This document shows positions 1 to 11,997 of a DNA stretch of 64,000 nucleotides, in pieces (within the stretch, counting starts at the first letter, position 1; each line of letters opens with the position of its first letter). Source of the stretch: Sipunculus nudus. Taxonomy: Eukaryota; Annelida; Sipuncula; Golfingiida; Sipunculidae. The translations under genes and the position numbers were made by a program. Location of the stretch: positions 53,520,917-53,584,916 of the forward strand of contig CM049319.1 in assembly GCA_026874595.1 (NCBI GenBank), given 5' to 3'. The notes beneath the pieces are model-generated. The model saw only the letters and a program-made list of their open reading frames with translations, was not told the origin of the DNA and ran no database searches.

Positions 1-1547
1 AACCAACTTCCACCACTAATTACCTGTCATAAATCATGTTTGATGATTGAAAGAAATAAACCATTGATGATCAGTTATTAATCAGTTATATTATTTACTT
101 TTTATTGAACAGTGAAATGAGTTGTACAGAATTATAAGTAAGATATTGATCGGGTAAATTTAGTCGGACTTCAACAGCTTGCTGAAACATAAAGGTCAAG
201 GTATATTTAACAGTAGTGTTGTTCACACCACTCAAGGTTCAGTTTAAATTTCATTTGCCACTGCATATCCTGTCTTTCTTACTATATATCCTTGACAGAA
301 TTAATTGTTTGTGATTGATTATACAAAAATGAAACCAATTTGATTATGAAAGAAAACAACCAGTCATCGATATAATCAAATAATTGACCTATCCACTAGA
401 CCCCTTATTTAAGCTCAGAATTCTTGACACTTAGTGACAGCATGATGCTTGTATTGAGAGCAACAGTGAAATAAGAATAAAAGATAACCACAAAATCCAT
501 CTGTCAGTTCAGCATAATGCAGACTTCTTCTCATGCAGGGCCTGGTTTAAAGTTGCTCTCAAGTTCATTCAGGAATATGTTGTACCCATAACATGCATTA
601 TCTTATGTTGCCTATATAATCTATAGTAAATCAAGTATCTAAAATATTGGGCGATAATATGAAACCAGATGTGGCAATCTGTTTAGCAGCTTTGTTCAGA
701 TATGTCGCTGTTTCGAACAGCTATTTCGTCATTTTCAAGTGCTTTAGTATGCGGTGAGATCAAGATTGCTGGATGGCTGTGGCGTGTGCAGTGACGCTTT
801 TGGTTGTGTCTGAGATACACATTGCCGGCCATGTAAGACACAACAACATTTTTTGACCACATTTTATTTGCCCTTGCTACAACTTTTATATCAATGGTAC
901 ACTCAGATATGAATTTCTCCCACACCTTTAGCGTGTTGCAAGTGATATTCCCTCGAGGGCAGGCCTATAACTTCTAAATATCCTGGTCAAAATCATCATG
1001 AGGCAAATGTTGCTTAATATTGTACACAAGTGTGTATTCATGACAGGATTTATTGCAGATTATTTCCATATAGGTGAAAAAACTGACAGTATTCAGGTTT
1101 TGGTACTTAAATTCTCAGGCCAAAAATCATATTCCAATGCTTTACGCCATTTTGGCCCCCATCATGAACTGTGACCTTTCATACATATCAAATATTCACA
1201 TCTTTCATCTTCACAAGCAGATCTATTATGGTTTAGCGAGTCGTATGATTTTGGTTGTGATATCAGCTTTAGTTTTTTATACAGACACAAGGTAGCACTA
1301 CCATATCAGCTATATTTACTATTTGGTAGCAAATTTTGTTCATCATTAACATTTTCTAATATGGCACATTGTGAAAGAAAACCTCCTATTAAATATTCAT
1401 TTTAAGCATCACTGGATGTCTTCTAGATTGGCACATATATACATTTCAGATAAGTCTTATAGGGGTTACTAATAGTGAAAAGGTAAACACCGCAAGTTAA
1501 CATACATGCATTTACTTGTGACTAAAAAAATAACTGCCAGGTCATAT
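1..1547. other. noncoding DNA, no gene recognised
   Basis: AT-rich sequence with stop codons in all frames and only short chance reading frames. I see no exon-like segment, RNA gene or clear repeat. Confidence 0.6.
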
Positions 1548-2036
1548 AAGCCCTATTTACACTAGAAAAACATAGTGCTAGACCTGTCCAGAAAAATGTG
1601 GAGCGGGCTACATTTTAACTTGCGTTCACACTGTGCCGGGCCAAGTGACCATGTAGAGCGCGCTACCCTGTCAAGTTAGGCCGCATTGCGCTTGGCCCGG
1701 CCTAGAATCTGCATTGCTTTTACACGCAGATAAATACTGCAATCTAGCGCGGCCTAGATTGGATTCCCCCTTGCTCGCTTGGCTAAATACTAGTCACATG
1801 ACGACTGAGTCTTGTTTGAGTGCGCTGTATAGGTAGTGCGCGCCACTTCTGTTTACACAAGTTAGAAGCACAAATGTAGGCCGCCCCAGGTGCCAGAATG
1901 TGGAACTGATTCAAACTGGTGGTCAAAATGTAGCGCACTCCAAACCAAAAATCCTCAAAATCTGGCGCGTTTGGAGGACTTGGCATGCGCTAAACAATGT
2001 AGAGCGCTCCAGAAAAATGTGTGTAAATGGGGCTTT
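1548..2036. mobile_element. MITE-like DNA transposon, about 490 bp
   Basis: The left end reads AAGCCCTATTTACAC (1548-1562). The right end reads GTGTAAATGGGGCTT (2021-2035), its inverted complement with one mismatch. The interior is much richer in G+C than its surroundings and repeats the theme 'tgtagagcgc' on both arms. No coding capacity is seen, so it is non-autonomous. I could not define a target-site duplication with certainty, so the superfamily is left open. Confidence 0.65.
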
Positions 2037-2129
2037 TGACACTTTCTTGTCAGGTGCTGGTTGACAGGAAAAAATGGCGGGCGCAACCGCCAGGCATTAG
2101 CACATCCATGCAGGCTACTTTGTAGTGTC

Positions 2130-2700
2130 TCCACAGTTACTTACCAGGAATATGAGGTCAGAGGTCACCATAATTTCATGAAAATCACTATGAGTATTAA
2201 CAAATACAGTTTCTCACCTGAATTACATTCTCAGCAAAATTCATGCATATTTAATGAGGTCAGAGGTCACAAGACATGCAATGGGTGTATTATGCCCTAT
2301 TTGCGGAGGTTTTGTTGATTATCAGTACCACTTTCTTTGGGGTCCTGCTGAGGAAAGCATAACATTCATTGACCGCACATATAGAATAAGATGAAAGATG
2401 TTAATAACTTGAATGTAAATAGTCTGTACCATGTGTTAGTTTGAAATGTTGGGTCATTCAAATTTTACCTGTAGGGGCCTATATTTTTGTCTGCTACATT
2501 CTCTTTGATAAATGTGGTCGGCTTTCTAAGGTAGGCATCCACAGTGACGCTCATGAATTTTCTCGTGAATATTTATGAACCAATACAGTTTCTCCCCTGT
2601 ATTACATTCTCAGCAAAATTTGTACATATTTTAAGAGTCAGAGGTCACAAGATATGAAACAGGCGTATTTTGCACCATTTGCTGTGCTCTTGTTGAGTAA
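2130..2700. repeat. dispersed repeat family C, two partial units, plus an unrelated repeat at 2391-2480
   Basis: Two related units (about 2130-2330 and 2530-2700) share the phrases 'tctcagcaaaatt', 'catatttaatgaggtcagag' and 'gcgtattatgc'-like ends. Further copies lie at 35040-35480, 47690-47800 and 49560-49910. The motif AGGTCAGAGGTCA occurs at 2155-2167 and 2257-2269: a DR1 with G spacer. Between the two units, 2391-2480 resembles 13963-14060 ('gtctgtaccatgtgttagtttg' versus 'gtctataccatgtgtcagtttg'). Confidence 0.6.
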
Positions 2701-3451
2701 ATAATAATCAAGAAAAAGAAATGAACAATTAATTGTGGTCACTGCTTACTCATTTAGTGTTGGGAATCTATCTTAGACTCTGAAACTTTTCTATAAGGTC
2801 AGTGTTCTAATTTAATAAGCAAGTGACCAGTAACTGGGTAAGGATCTATGGCCTTCAGCCTGTTATGTCTTTGGGCCTTTTGTGTTTATGATGGGTGCAG
2901 TGTACTCACGAGCACCTCAGATCATGCCAGAGCATGGTACTTCTTATGGGATGACGCATGGATAGGTCCAGTTGACATATTGCTCAACACTGTATCATAT
3001 GTGTTCATTGACCACGTCATGTCCACATGGTGTTGCATTAAAGCTCGGTTCAGTGACCATGTAGCTACTTCTAGCTTCGTGAATACCCAACTCATTGGGC
3101 ACTTATATTGGGCTAGTAAATCTTTGGAACTTGAGTCATGATACAAGTCATGTTTGGGAATGTACTGCAGTGCTCACCTTTCCTGTTGCACTGATACTGT
3201 GGTGAACAGCCAATAATATCACACATCCAAGGGTTCATTCAATGTAACTATCTGAAATGTTGCATGTCCATAGATCTTGGGTAGATTTCTCGAACACAAG
3301 TCTGGTGGTGCAATCTACAATCACATATTTGTAGAATTCTATCAGGCTTTTATCTCAGGAGTGGTTTGGTCAATAGGCCTGAAGTTTTACATGTCCACAA
3401 ATCTAGGACAGCATTATCTTGTACATATGACTGCCGAGCCACATAAAAAAG
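2701..3451. other. noncoding DNA, nothing recognised
   Basis: Unique-looking sequence without a convincing exon. Overlapping short frames exist on both strands at 2848-3146 but have no recognisable domain. Confidence 0.5.
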
Positions 3452-5519
3452 TTTTTAGCTCAGCTGACTATAAGTCATCTGAGCTATAGTAATAGTCTTT
3501 TATCTGTCGTCCACCTGGCTGTCCGTTATCAGGGCACATTATGAAACCTTTTGAACTTTAAATCCAAAATTTGACATAGTGAAAGATGTCCCCAAAATCT
3601 AATGAGAAATTGAAAAGTGGTTCACTTGGACTTCATTTCTTCAAAATACGATGGAAAAACCTAAATTTGCCATTAAAAACCCATTGTTTCATGCTTATTA
3701 TCAAAACAACTGATCTGTTTTTGATCATATTTAATATACATATTCCTCTTTACATTTCCTATGCACATACCAGACAGGTAAGAATTGCGTAATTTCTCGA
3801 AGTTATGGGCCTAAAAATAATGCACTTTGTAAAAATCTGGAAATATATTTACTCATTTAACATGAGAATTTGCTGAAGCTAGAGACTTTTTATTAAAGGA
3901 TATAACCCTTATAATCAAATTTAATTGTATACCCAAAATTAGATAAGAATTTTGCAAACTATTTTAAGTTTATAGCATTAATAATAAAATCAGTAACTTA
4001 TATTTGGTTGAAATTTGGCCACAGCACGTTTTTTCCCTGTACACACTTTTGAATTAATTTTCACAGCATGTTAACATAAGGATTTAATCTTTTAAATATG
4101 AAATTTCAAGGAAATTGATTGAAAAGAATGGGTTTTATTCAAATTTTTAGACTCCATGTCAAGTACTTTTTACATCAGGCCAGCTCAGTTTAACAGTGGT
4201 GTGTAGTTGGTGATAGAGCGCTCACCTGCGTTATGTTATCACTCAATACTCCAGGCAGCTGAGCTTAGCTTGGCTTCCCCTTGGTCCAGCTCAGCTTGGC
4301 TACCCCTCTGTAGGGTTGGGACGGTTACCGGTATACGGTATTATCACGATATCTGACAGCTACGGTTATCATACCGTCAACTTTCCTATTATCGCGATAG
4401 CACGATATCATTTTTTGTTCACGATTTTGGTTCACAAGCAAGCCCTTGAGGTTCAAAATAAATTTATTTCAAAGAATCACATTAATTTTTATAAACCACA
4501 TGTATTTGAATACACGCGTGTGGGTGGAACCGTGTACTTACAGACTTTGGGATTAGTCGGAAATGTCCGCGTGTAGGTGGAAAAGTGTGCTTACAGACTT
4601 CGGGATTAGTCAGGAATTTCCGGAAGTAGCAGGATGAATCAGAGAGGACAAAAGCTTGAGAATTACAGGAGAAAATAACATTATAATTGAAGAGCAATAA
4701 ATACACATATTTATGCTTTTATTACATGGAACGAAAATGTCAACATAAAAGTGTCACAACTGAATCGAACATTCCATACGGGTTGCATATTTTGCCATAA
4801 AAAATTAGGATGTTATATTTAGCCATGATTGGTATGACACGCTCTCCGAAAATTCGCCGGGATTCTCCGGCTCTAATGTAGCTATAGGAAACTGATGGAA
4901 AGTTCTGACAAGCGTGATTCGACGATGGGGGCAGGACTTCCCGCGCCTCAAGCTTGCACACAAGCAGGACCTTCATGCAACTTACATCACTTAATGAGTC
5001 ATTCTGTGGTACTGGCACAATAGGTATAAATGATATTAATACTAAACCCCTTGTATAAAGTCAAGACTTTAAAGGTGGTTGTTATAAATATCATTATTGA
5101 TGGCTTATTAATGCCATTATATATAATTAAATATATTGCGATATCACGGTATATCACGATAAAATTTGAATAATTATCATGATATCAAAAACCCGTATCG
5201 TCCCAACAGTACTCTGCAAACCCCCCAGCCCTCCCACCCCATAGACAGAGTGCATAAACAAGATGAATGTTATCATTTTACCTATTTGATTCATTCTTAT
5301 TCTTTACTTTTCTACATTGTGAATTTTGTATTGTATCACAAGGGGTTACAATGATTAAAGTACACGTTTAATTGTGCCCACAAAGTGATGTACTGCTTAA
5401 AAAGTGTCAACCATTCCATTAATATCTCACTATGCATACTGCTGGTAAACTCAATCAAGAATTGGGGCAAACTTTCCTGGAATTTAATCATAAGCTCATT
5501 TGGCCATATCTTTAAACTG
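3452..5519 (+). mobile_element. family A element, 5' portion (A1), interrupted
   Basis: It begins TTTTTAGCTCAGCTGACT, followed after 'ata' by AGTCATCTGAGCT, giving a 13-bp hairpin with one mismatch. This is followed by GTCC-rich DNA. The body (3540-4300 and 5212-5420) is collinear with the long copy at 54439-57606, including 'gtgcataaacaagatgaatg' and 'cacaaagtgatgtactgc'. It is split by a separate transposon at 4311-5211. It probably resumes after nested copy A2, ending at about 7895. There is no coding capacity, so it is non-autonomous. Confidence 0.7.
4311..5211. mobile_element. non-autonomous DNA transposon nested in A1
   Basis: The left end TAGGGTTGGGACG and right end CGTCCCAACAGTA are imperfect inverted repeats. 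Further inside, 'cacgatatc' and 'gatatcacggtatatcacga' continue the symmetry. The host sequence CTCTG flanks both sides (4306-4310 and 5212-5216), a candidate 5-bp target duplication. The insertion interrupts sequence that is continuous in the paralogous family A copy at 54439-57606. A 53-bp internal tandem duplication lies at 4515-4620. The superfamily is uncertain; the TTGGGACG ends resemble hAT-like MITEs, but an 8-bp duplication is not visible. Confidence 0.7.
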
Positions 5520-7320
5520 TTTTTAGCTCAGCTGACTGTAAGTCAACTGAGGTATAGGAATGGTGCTTTGTCCGTCGTCCGTCCAGGCGTCCGGCCATCT
5601 GGCCTTCCGTTAGCAGGGTACTAATCGTAACTGCTGGTCCTAGAAACTTCTAAGCCCAGGGAGGTAATAAAAAAATCTCCTTGGAAATCTGAAAGTAGGT
5701 CACTGTGACCTATATTCTCCGAACTATGGGGCATGAAAGTAACCCCCAGAATAATAAAAAATATAATACAAAACCTCCAATATCTTCATGATTAATGCAT
5801 GGATTGTCATGAATGGTGCCTTGAATATTGACCATGACTAGTTTTGTCAGTTCCTGAAAAATGGTGGTGCCACCTTTATTTTTTGTTATTTTAACGAATA
5901 TTTTTTTACTATAAAATGACAACAATCATGTCAGTTTCTCAGCTGTGATAACATCTAGTTTCCCAAAACCTGGTGTGCTATTGATCACAAGTGGATGCCA
6001 TATAGTTATCATCCTGTCTGTCTGTCTAGCTGTCTGTCTGTCTGTCCATCCACACAAATTTGTTTCCAAATGATAACGCCAGGTTGTATTGACACATGGA
6101 TTTCAAACTTGACTTACATATGGCCCACCATTAAAGCAAGAACCTATATGATTTTTTGGTCATGAGGTCAGAGGTCAATGTCACAGGACTCACTTTTTTT
6201 AAATGATTATGGCTGCATTTAAAGGCAAGCTTTTCATCCCAAATTGTCCATTTTGCTCATTTAGCTGACTTGCCAGTATGGGGAGAGCATAAATGAATTT
6301 GGGGTCACAAGGTCAAAGGTCAAGATCACAGTGGCCATCTGTTCACAAATTAGTTTCCAGATGATAACTCCAGTTTAGTTTGACATATTGGTTTCAAACT
6401 TTACTTATATATGATTCACCACTAAAGTAAGAACCCTGTTGATTTGTGTGTCCAAAGGTCAAGGTCACAGGACCCATTTCTTTAAAAAGAATGCATATGG
6501 ATTCGAAGCCAAACTTTCCATCCAAAACCTTCCATCTTCAAGATATTGCTAACCTGCCAATAGGGGAAGATTCTGTTCAATTTTAGGGTCATGAGGTCAA
6601 AGGTCAAGATCACAGTACCCACATATTTAGAAAGATTGTGAATGCATTTTAAGGCAAACTTTTCATCCGAAACCTTCCAACTTGTACATTTAGCTCATCT
6701 CCCCATAGGGGAAGAAACTGAATGATTTTGGGGTCATAAAGCCAAAGGTCAAGGTCACAGGACCCACTTCTTTAGAAAGATTGTTGATGTATATTTAGCC
6801 AAACTTTCTGTCCCAAACATTCTATCTTCCAGATGTTGCTCACCTGCCAATAGCTGCAGTAACTTATGGATTTTGGGGTCACAAGGTCAAGGTCGTTGGA
6901 GCCATCAATCCACATACTAGTTTCAAGATGATAACACCAGTTTGGTTTGAAATATTGGTTTCAATCTTGACTTATATATGGCCCTTTGATCATGAGATCA
7001 AAGGTCAAGGTCACAGGACCCACTACTTTAGAAAGATTTTGAATGCATTTTAAGTCAAACTTTTCATCTCAATCCTTCCATCATCAACATATGGTTCACC
7101 TGCCAATAGGGGAAGTTTCCTTTTGATTTTGGGGTCATAAGGTCAAAGGTTAAGGTCACAGGGCCCATCCATTCACAAATTAGTTTATGGATGATAACTC
7201 CAGTTTGGGTAGACAGGTTGGCTTCAAACTGATCACAGGAGCAATATTTTGGAAAATCTCATAAACATATATCCTTATAGACAAATGCAGCTGAGCGTCG
7301 AGACCCATGGGTCCCTAGTT
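5520..7320 (+). mobile_element. family A element, full-length copy A2 (1.8 kb)
   Basis: The 5' hairpin AGCTCAGCTGACT-gta-AGTCAACTGAGGT starts the element. Near the 3' end CAGCTGAGC (from 7289) is the inverted complement of the 5' GCTCAGCTG, followed by the palindrome GACCCATGGGTC and 'cctagtt'. The core, from about 6060, is roughly six tandem units of about 140 bp. Each has a 'ggtcaaaggtcaaggtcacaggacccac' type phrase and 'aaccttccatctt..cacctgccaataggggaag'. Perfect AGGTCA-A-AGGTCA occurs at 6310-6322 and 6594-6606. The contiguous form AGGTCAAGGTCA occurs at 6456-6467, 6746-6757 and 7002-7013. No reading frame of note. Confidence 0.8.
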
Positions 7321-7895
7321 AGAATTATGATTTACATTTATAAACATTTTTTTTGTGTGTATCAAATATATTCTTTTGTTTAACTCTTAGGCCCATAACC
7401 TTTTCCCCCTTATTGCATGATTTAAAGGTTTCAGGCCACAATTTTCAAATATAACAGAGAACATTACATACTTATTAGATTTAGTTTATGCTCATTTGAA
7501 AATGTACAATTTATTTTCTACAACATTTTATTTCAGTTAATAAATAAAACATATTTTTCTACAATAGTTCATCTCCACTTCCTTCCTTATTCTATATTTT
7601 ACAGGGTTTCATATATACTCCCAGTGGGTATTTTAAACACATTACTTTCACATAGTTGAAATACAGACAGTTTTATAAATAATTGATCATGAGAGGCTCC
7701 TGCATCTTTGCTGTAGTCCGTAAAATGCACATGTAGTATTTGACTTGCATTCATTTATTTAATAATTGATCATCACCAAATAGCAAATATTTGAAAAATG
7801 TTAATTTGTAAAAAAAAAATATAAATAAGTTCATTTTGCATTTGCTAAAATTTTACAAAGTTAAGCTGAGCACCGTGACCCATGGGTCCCTTGTT
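7321..7895 (+). mobile_element. probable 3' remainder of family A copy A1
   Basis: Sequence between the end of A2 and the terminal phrase 'aagctgagcaccgtgaccca' then 'tgggtcccttgttt' (7863-7895). That phrase is the diagnostic 3' end of family A: subterminal inverted repeat plus GACCCATGGGTC palindrome. The simplest reading is that A2 inserted into A1 and that this is A1's tail. The body here is AT-rich and only weakly comparable to the other copies. Confidence 0.55.
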
Positions 7896-8971
7896 TCAGT
7901 TTTGTCCATCCATGTGTCTTGGGATGCTTGGTCATCTCATTTGCCAAATATTTGGAGGGCTGTCATGTAAGGAAACATTTCCATGCTTTACTTTATTCAT
8001 GCATCTTTGATTTGCACCAGTAAAAACTTGTCAACTACCATATATTCTAGTTATTTTTTTGTGATGTCCTGCTAAAAGGCAATGACACAGATGAAAACAT
8101 AACCTCTTTGGCTGAGATATTAAAACTGTTTGGTGAGTGTAGACTAGTTTTGTTTATATATAGCTTCCTACCAGCTGCCTATACCTTGATTTACATAACA
8201 TAATCCGCTTTGGTGAATTCAACCTTAGGCCCTGATTTGGTTGTATAACATGCAAGACTTATTTACAGCTTGTGGAAGCATTTCTGTATGATTTCTAGGA
8301 AATAAGAACAGATTAATACTTATAATAGGTTGCCATTGTCTGGTCTGTATGGATTGATTAATCACGAGCCATTTAAACATGTAAACAGGTTTTTCCTATC
8401 TGTAACTATAACTGATTCATACCAAAAAAAAATCTTTCCATGGGAGTGATTAGAAACCTTATAAGAATTTCAATTAAGGCCAGTGCTCCTCCCCCCCCCC
8501 CAAACACCAAGAGAACAGGGAGTCCATAATTTTCTGAACTTTCAACAAGTTACAGTGTGTAACAGGTTGTTTCTAACCACAAGCTCACATTTCAGTAAAC
8601 CACAGGAATGTAGTTCATTGATTTTATCTTCACTTTTTCCTGTGTACTCAGAATGGTAGTAGCATATAGGGAGGTTATCAGTCAATCGATTTTGTGGTAA
8701 TTTTTTATATCACAGATAATGGATTATAACAGATAGTGGGTAATAGAATAAGGAATAGGATTTATTGTGAAAAAAAAGGAAAATTGATATCAGGGCTACA
8801 GGCTAATTTTGTAAATTAGTATCCTGTCTGGGACATGCATTTGTAAAGGAATACATTGTATATTTTGTAGACGTGTGAATATTGAGGGTCCTTGGAATAG
8901 ATTCAGTAATTCAATTATTTGCCTTTGATCCACTTCTTAATTTACTTCTTACTTCAGTAGTAAAAGCAAAC
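7896..8971. other. noncoding DNA, nothing recognised
   Basis: AT-rich unique sequence with a short poly-C run near 8488-8500. No exon or RNA gene seen. Confidence 0.5.
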
Positions 8972-9110
8972 TTTTTAGCTCAGCTGACTGTAAGTCATCT
9001 GAGCTATAGTCGTGGTCCATTGTGCATCGTCCGTCCATCTGTCCATCTGTCTGTCCATCTGTTCGTAGATGTGGCACATTTTGAGAGCATAAGACCGTAA
9101 TTGGTATGAG
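8972..9110 (+). mobile_element. family A element, truncated 5' end (A3)
   Basis: It carries the TTTTTAGCTCAGCTGACT hairpin with AGTCATCTGAGCT, and the GTCC/ATCTGTCC-rich leader. Similarity stops soon after 'gtggcacattttgagagc'. No 3' end follows. Confidence 0.75.
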
Positions 9111-9643
9111 TATGTCAATCTTATTCAATGAAACCAATGCTTGTATGTGAATAGGTTAGAACAGTGAGAAAGTTTATAATAAATTACATCCATGCAGGTA
9201 TAAGGAAAATGTTACCTTAAATTTGAACTAAACTACCTGTGCTGTTTGTACAGGACCATTGTTTTACAAGAAAAATATCACAAACTAGTGACTTCTTTTG
9301 ATTTTATTATACACAAAGGTATGGCTTTACCAAAGATTTGATATAGGTCCTTGTGAAATCGTGAAAATGAAATTCTTGCGAAATATTTGAAATGGAGAAA
9401 TTGCAAAATTTCAGCCTTGCGAATGTAAAGCCAACCACAGTATATCATAATCACATAAAATAATGTAATTTTAAACATTTAACACTTGTTTTTACACCTC
9501 TGTTATTAAAACTATACGTCAGTGACCGTACATGAACCCATCACATTCATCCTCTCTCAGTATACATAATGATAATGATCCAGTGACATCCAGTGACTGC
9601 TTATTTTTTTCTGAAGTAGAATGGAACAGAACCATAATGGTTT
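9111..9643. other. noncoding DNA, nothing recognised
   Basis: AT-rich sequence, no feature that I can support. Confidence 0.5.
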
Positions 9644-10559
9644 TAATTGTATCCCCAGACAACAAATTCTGGGGATACTATGTTTTCATACCGGTCCTGC
9701 TGCCGCTGCCGTATATAAATATTGTTGGCGCGATAACCCAAGAAATATTTCACAGATCTTTACCAAACTTGGTATATGTACAGATATGGGTGAGAGGATG
9801 ACGTCTGTTTAAAATGAGGTCATGACCTTTACTAGGAGAGTGTCCTTAACCTTGAATAGGTCCAATTTTGGGGAAAATCACACAAATATCCCAAGAAATC
9901 TTGCATGGATTGATCCCAAAATCAGGTTGATCGAGGATCATGGATAAGGTTGTCATGTTCCACAAACTGGTGGCACCACCTATCATTCTTTACTTTTTTT
10001 CTTGCCTTTAAATACCCCTTAAATTAACACTTGACAGTACTGTGAGCATTATAAGTCAAAAACTAATGGACAGATTTCTTTTATATCATGCATATACATA
10101 GATATGGTTTATGGGATGATGTTTATTTAAATCCCTGAAATGATGTTGACTTTAATATCTCACTGAGGGATGCATGGATTGGTCCAAAAATCAAATTGAC
10201 ATAAGATCTTTGATAGCATTGTTTTCTGCAGAAGACAGGTGGCGCCACCTAATTTTGTTTTCTTGTTGAAATGATGTTTAAAGGGAATAACTTTGTAAGA
10301 ATTTGAGTTACAATCACCAAACCCACAAGTTTGATGCATCTTATCAATGGCTAGGTCAAATTTGAACATGGATGACCTTGATTCATTTTTTCAAGGTCAC
10401 AGCAGCGATAATGTTAAAATGAAATTACGGCAATAACTCAAAACAAAATTGTTGGTACATTCACCAAACCTACAGGTTAGATGCATCTTATTAAGGGCTG
10501 GGGCGAGGGGTTAATTGTCAAGGGATACTATGGCACCTGTGGTGCCAATTAATATCTAG
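9644..10559 (+). mobile_element. family B element, full-length short copy B1
   Basis: It starts 'taattgtatccccagacaac' and has the hairpin arm GGGGATACTATG. The next part, 'gttggcgcgataaccc' and 'ttaccaaacttggtatatgt', is shared with copies at 44632 and 58583. It ends 'ttaattgtcaagggatacta' followed by GGCACCTGTGGTGCC (6-bp-stem hairpin) and 'aattaatatCTAG'. The 3' 'aattgtc..ggatac' mirrors the 5' GTATCC..GACAA. The CTAG-T end is Helitron-like. No transposase or helicase coding is seen. Confidence 0.8.
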
Positions 10560-11342
10560 TTCATAATAAAATTAAAGATTAACCAAGCAAGATTAAAATA
10601 CTTCACATGGTATTAAATTTTCATACAAGTCTATGAACATTGTCACAAAGGGCTTGATTACATGTATGAGCTGGCCCAGACTTCTCCTCTGTGAAAGCTA
10701 TCTTTAAGCAAAGTGGTGATTTTTTTCAGCCTTGTTCTGTATCTCATTGTTGTTCACTGCTTACTGAGGTATCATTAATTAATTTATATGCTTCCATTTA
10801 CAGTGTCCGGCTTTTAGCGTTACGGGTAAGCCATAGTTATATGATTAATTCCAGTTATTAATATAAATGCTTTATAAATCTAGATATACAGTGATACTGA
10901 TGGTCTTGTTCCTTTGCATTTATGTGCAGTTAGTCTAGAATTATTATAAAAATACTATGGTAGTCTTATGTGGACTCTCATCATCCTACCCATAATGCCA
11001 CACGATAATGCTGTTCTTTGTGACGTTACCGTCCTTCAGGCTGAGGCAGAATCCCTGATATACTGATATAATGTTATGTTTGCTTGTGCTGAAAAAAAAA
11101 AACCCACCACAAATCATTTCACACTGATATCATAACAGGAAAACAACGTGTGCATTAAATATTCATCATGCAATCTCTGCCTGATATTACTACATAAGCT
11201 CGTTTTTGCTGCGTAATTTATTTTTGACAGATGCGTAAATAAAAGCTGAAATAAATAAACTGTTCTCTCAGCTGTGATCAGTCTAGCGGCCTGAAAAACC
11301 TCAATCTGGATGCATGCGTGACTTGGGTGTTGGATAACAATA
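10560..11342. other. noncoding DNA upstream of a small ORF
   Basis: No repeat of the families found elsewhere. It becomes less AT-rich toward 10980-11340. A CRE-like TGACGTTA lies near 11021. It could be ordinary intergenic DNA or a 5' region of a gene; the sequence does not decide. Confidence 0.4.
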
Positions 11343-11465
11343 ATGGCTGCCGCTCAGCTGTGTGGTGTGCACTCTCGTAATACCCTCTTCATTCATAACC
11401 GCTTGTCAGGCCAAGGACATGTGAGGCATAAACACATCCCTTGGCTGGAAGCTGGGTCATGTTGA
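11343..11465 (+). CDS. small ORF of 40 codons, candidate first coding exon (speculative)
   Basis: The ATG is in a strong initiation context (A at -3, G at +4). It opens MAAAQLCGVHSRN and stops at TGA 11463-11465. A donor-like GTGAGG begins at 11421, exactly after codon 26 (phase 0). This is the phase needed to join the first recognised E78 exon at 43934. The base before the donor is T, which is a weak match. There is no domain homology that I can recognise, and 32.5 kb separates it from the next exon. It may be chance. Confidence 0.15.
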   Translation: MAAAQLCGVHSRNTLFIHNRLSGQGHVRHKHIPWLEAGSC

Positions 11466-11651
11466 TTGGTTGGTGAAACCAGGATTTGTCTACTAACTGG
11501 ACCAAGGACTATCCCATGAAGGGAAGTTTTAGTCTCTGGGGAATGGTCATGAGGAGATCAGTGCAAACTTGACCAACATATTTAGTCTCTATCTCACCAT
11601 CTACACCAGCTTGAACACTGTTATGGGTCCTGCTGTACTGTGGTACTAGTA

Positions 11652-11827
11652 CAGTCAAACCACCATTTACGACCACCTTAATTTAACGACCACCTCAAAA
11701 TAGCGACCACATTTCCACGGTCCCAATTCTCCTTTGTTCTGTATCATACCTCCCTTAGACGACCACCTCTAAAATATGACCATTTTATCAAGGTCCTGTT
11801 AGTGTTCGTAATAACAAGGTTAAACTG
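11652..11827. mobile_element. short pogo/Tc1-type MITE, 176 bp
   Basis: The left end is TA then CAGTCAAACCACCATTTACG. The right end, read in complement, is CAGTTTAACCTTGTTATTACG then TA. The outer CAGT..AACC and the TA duplication are typical of pogo/Tigger-related elements. The interior repeats 'cgaccacct' several times. Too short to encode a transposase. Confidence 0.7.
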
Positions 11828-11997
11828 TACAATGAATAAAAGATTCACACCAATATATCTACATGTTCATCCTTTTGAAGTTTTTGTCATAAAACTAATT
11901 ATTGTTTCCAGTATTATATCTGATTTGAAGAAAAATGATACTGCTTCATCGTACAAATCAAGATACTTAAACATGTGAATTTGTAAAAAATAATTTA

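Noticed and set aside
4198-4235. tRNA-like A box ('agttggtgatagagcgctca') in family A copy A1
   Set aside because: No B box at the right distance and no cloverleaf; the matching place in A6 is diverged.
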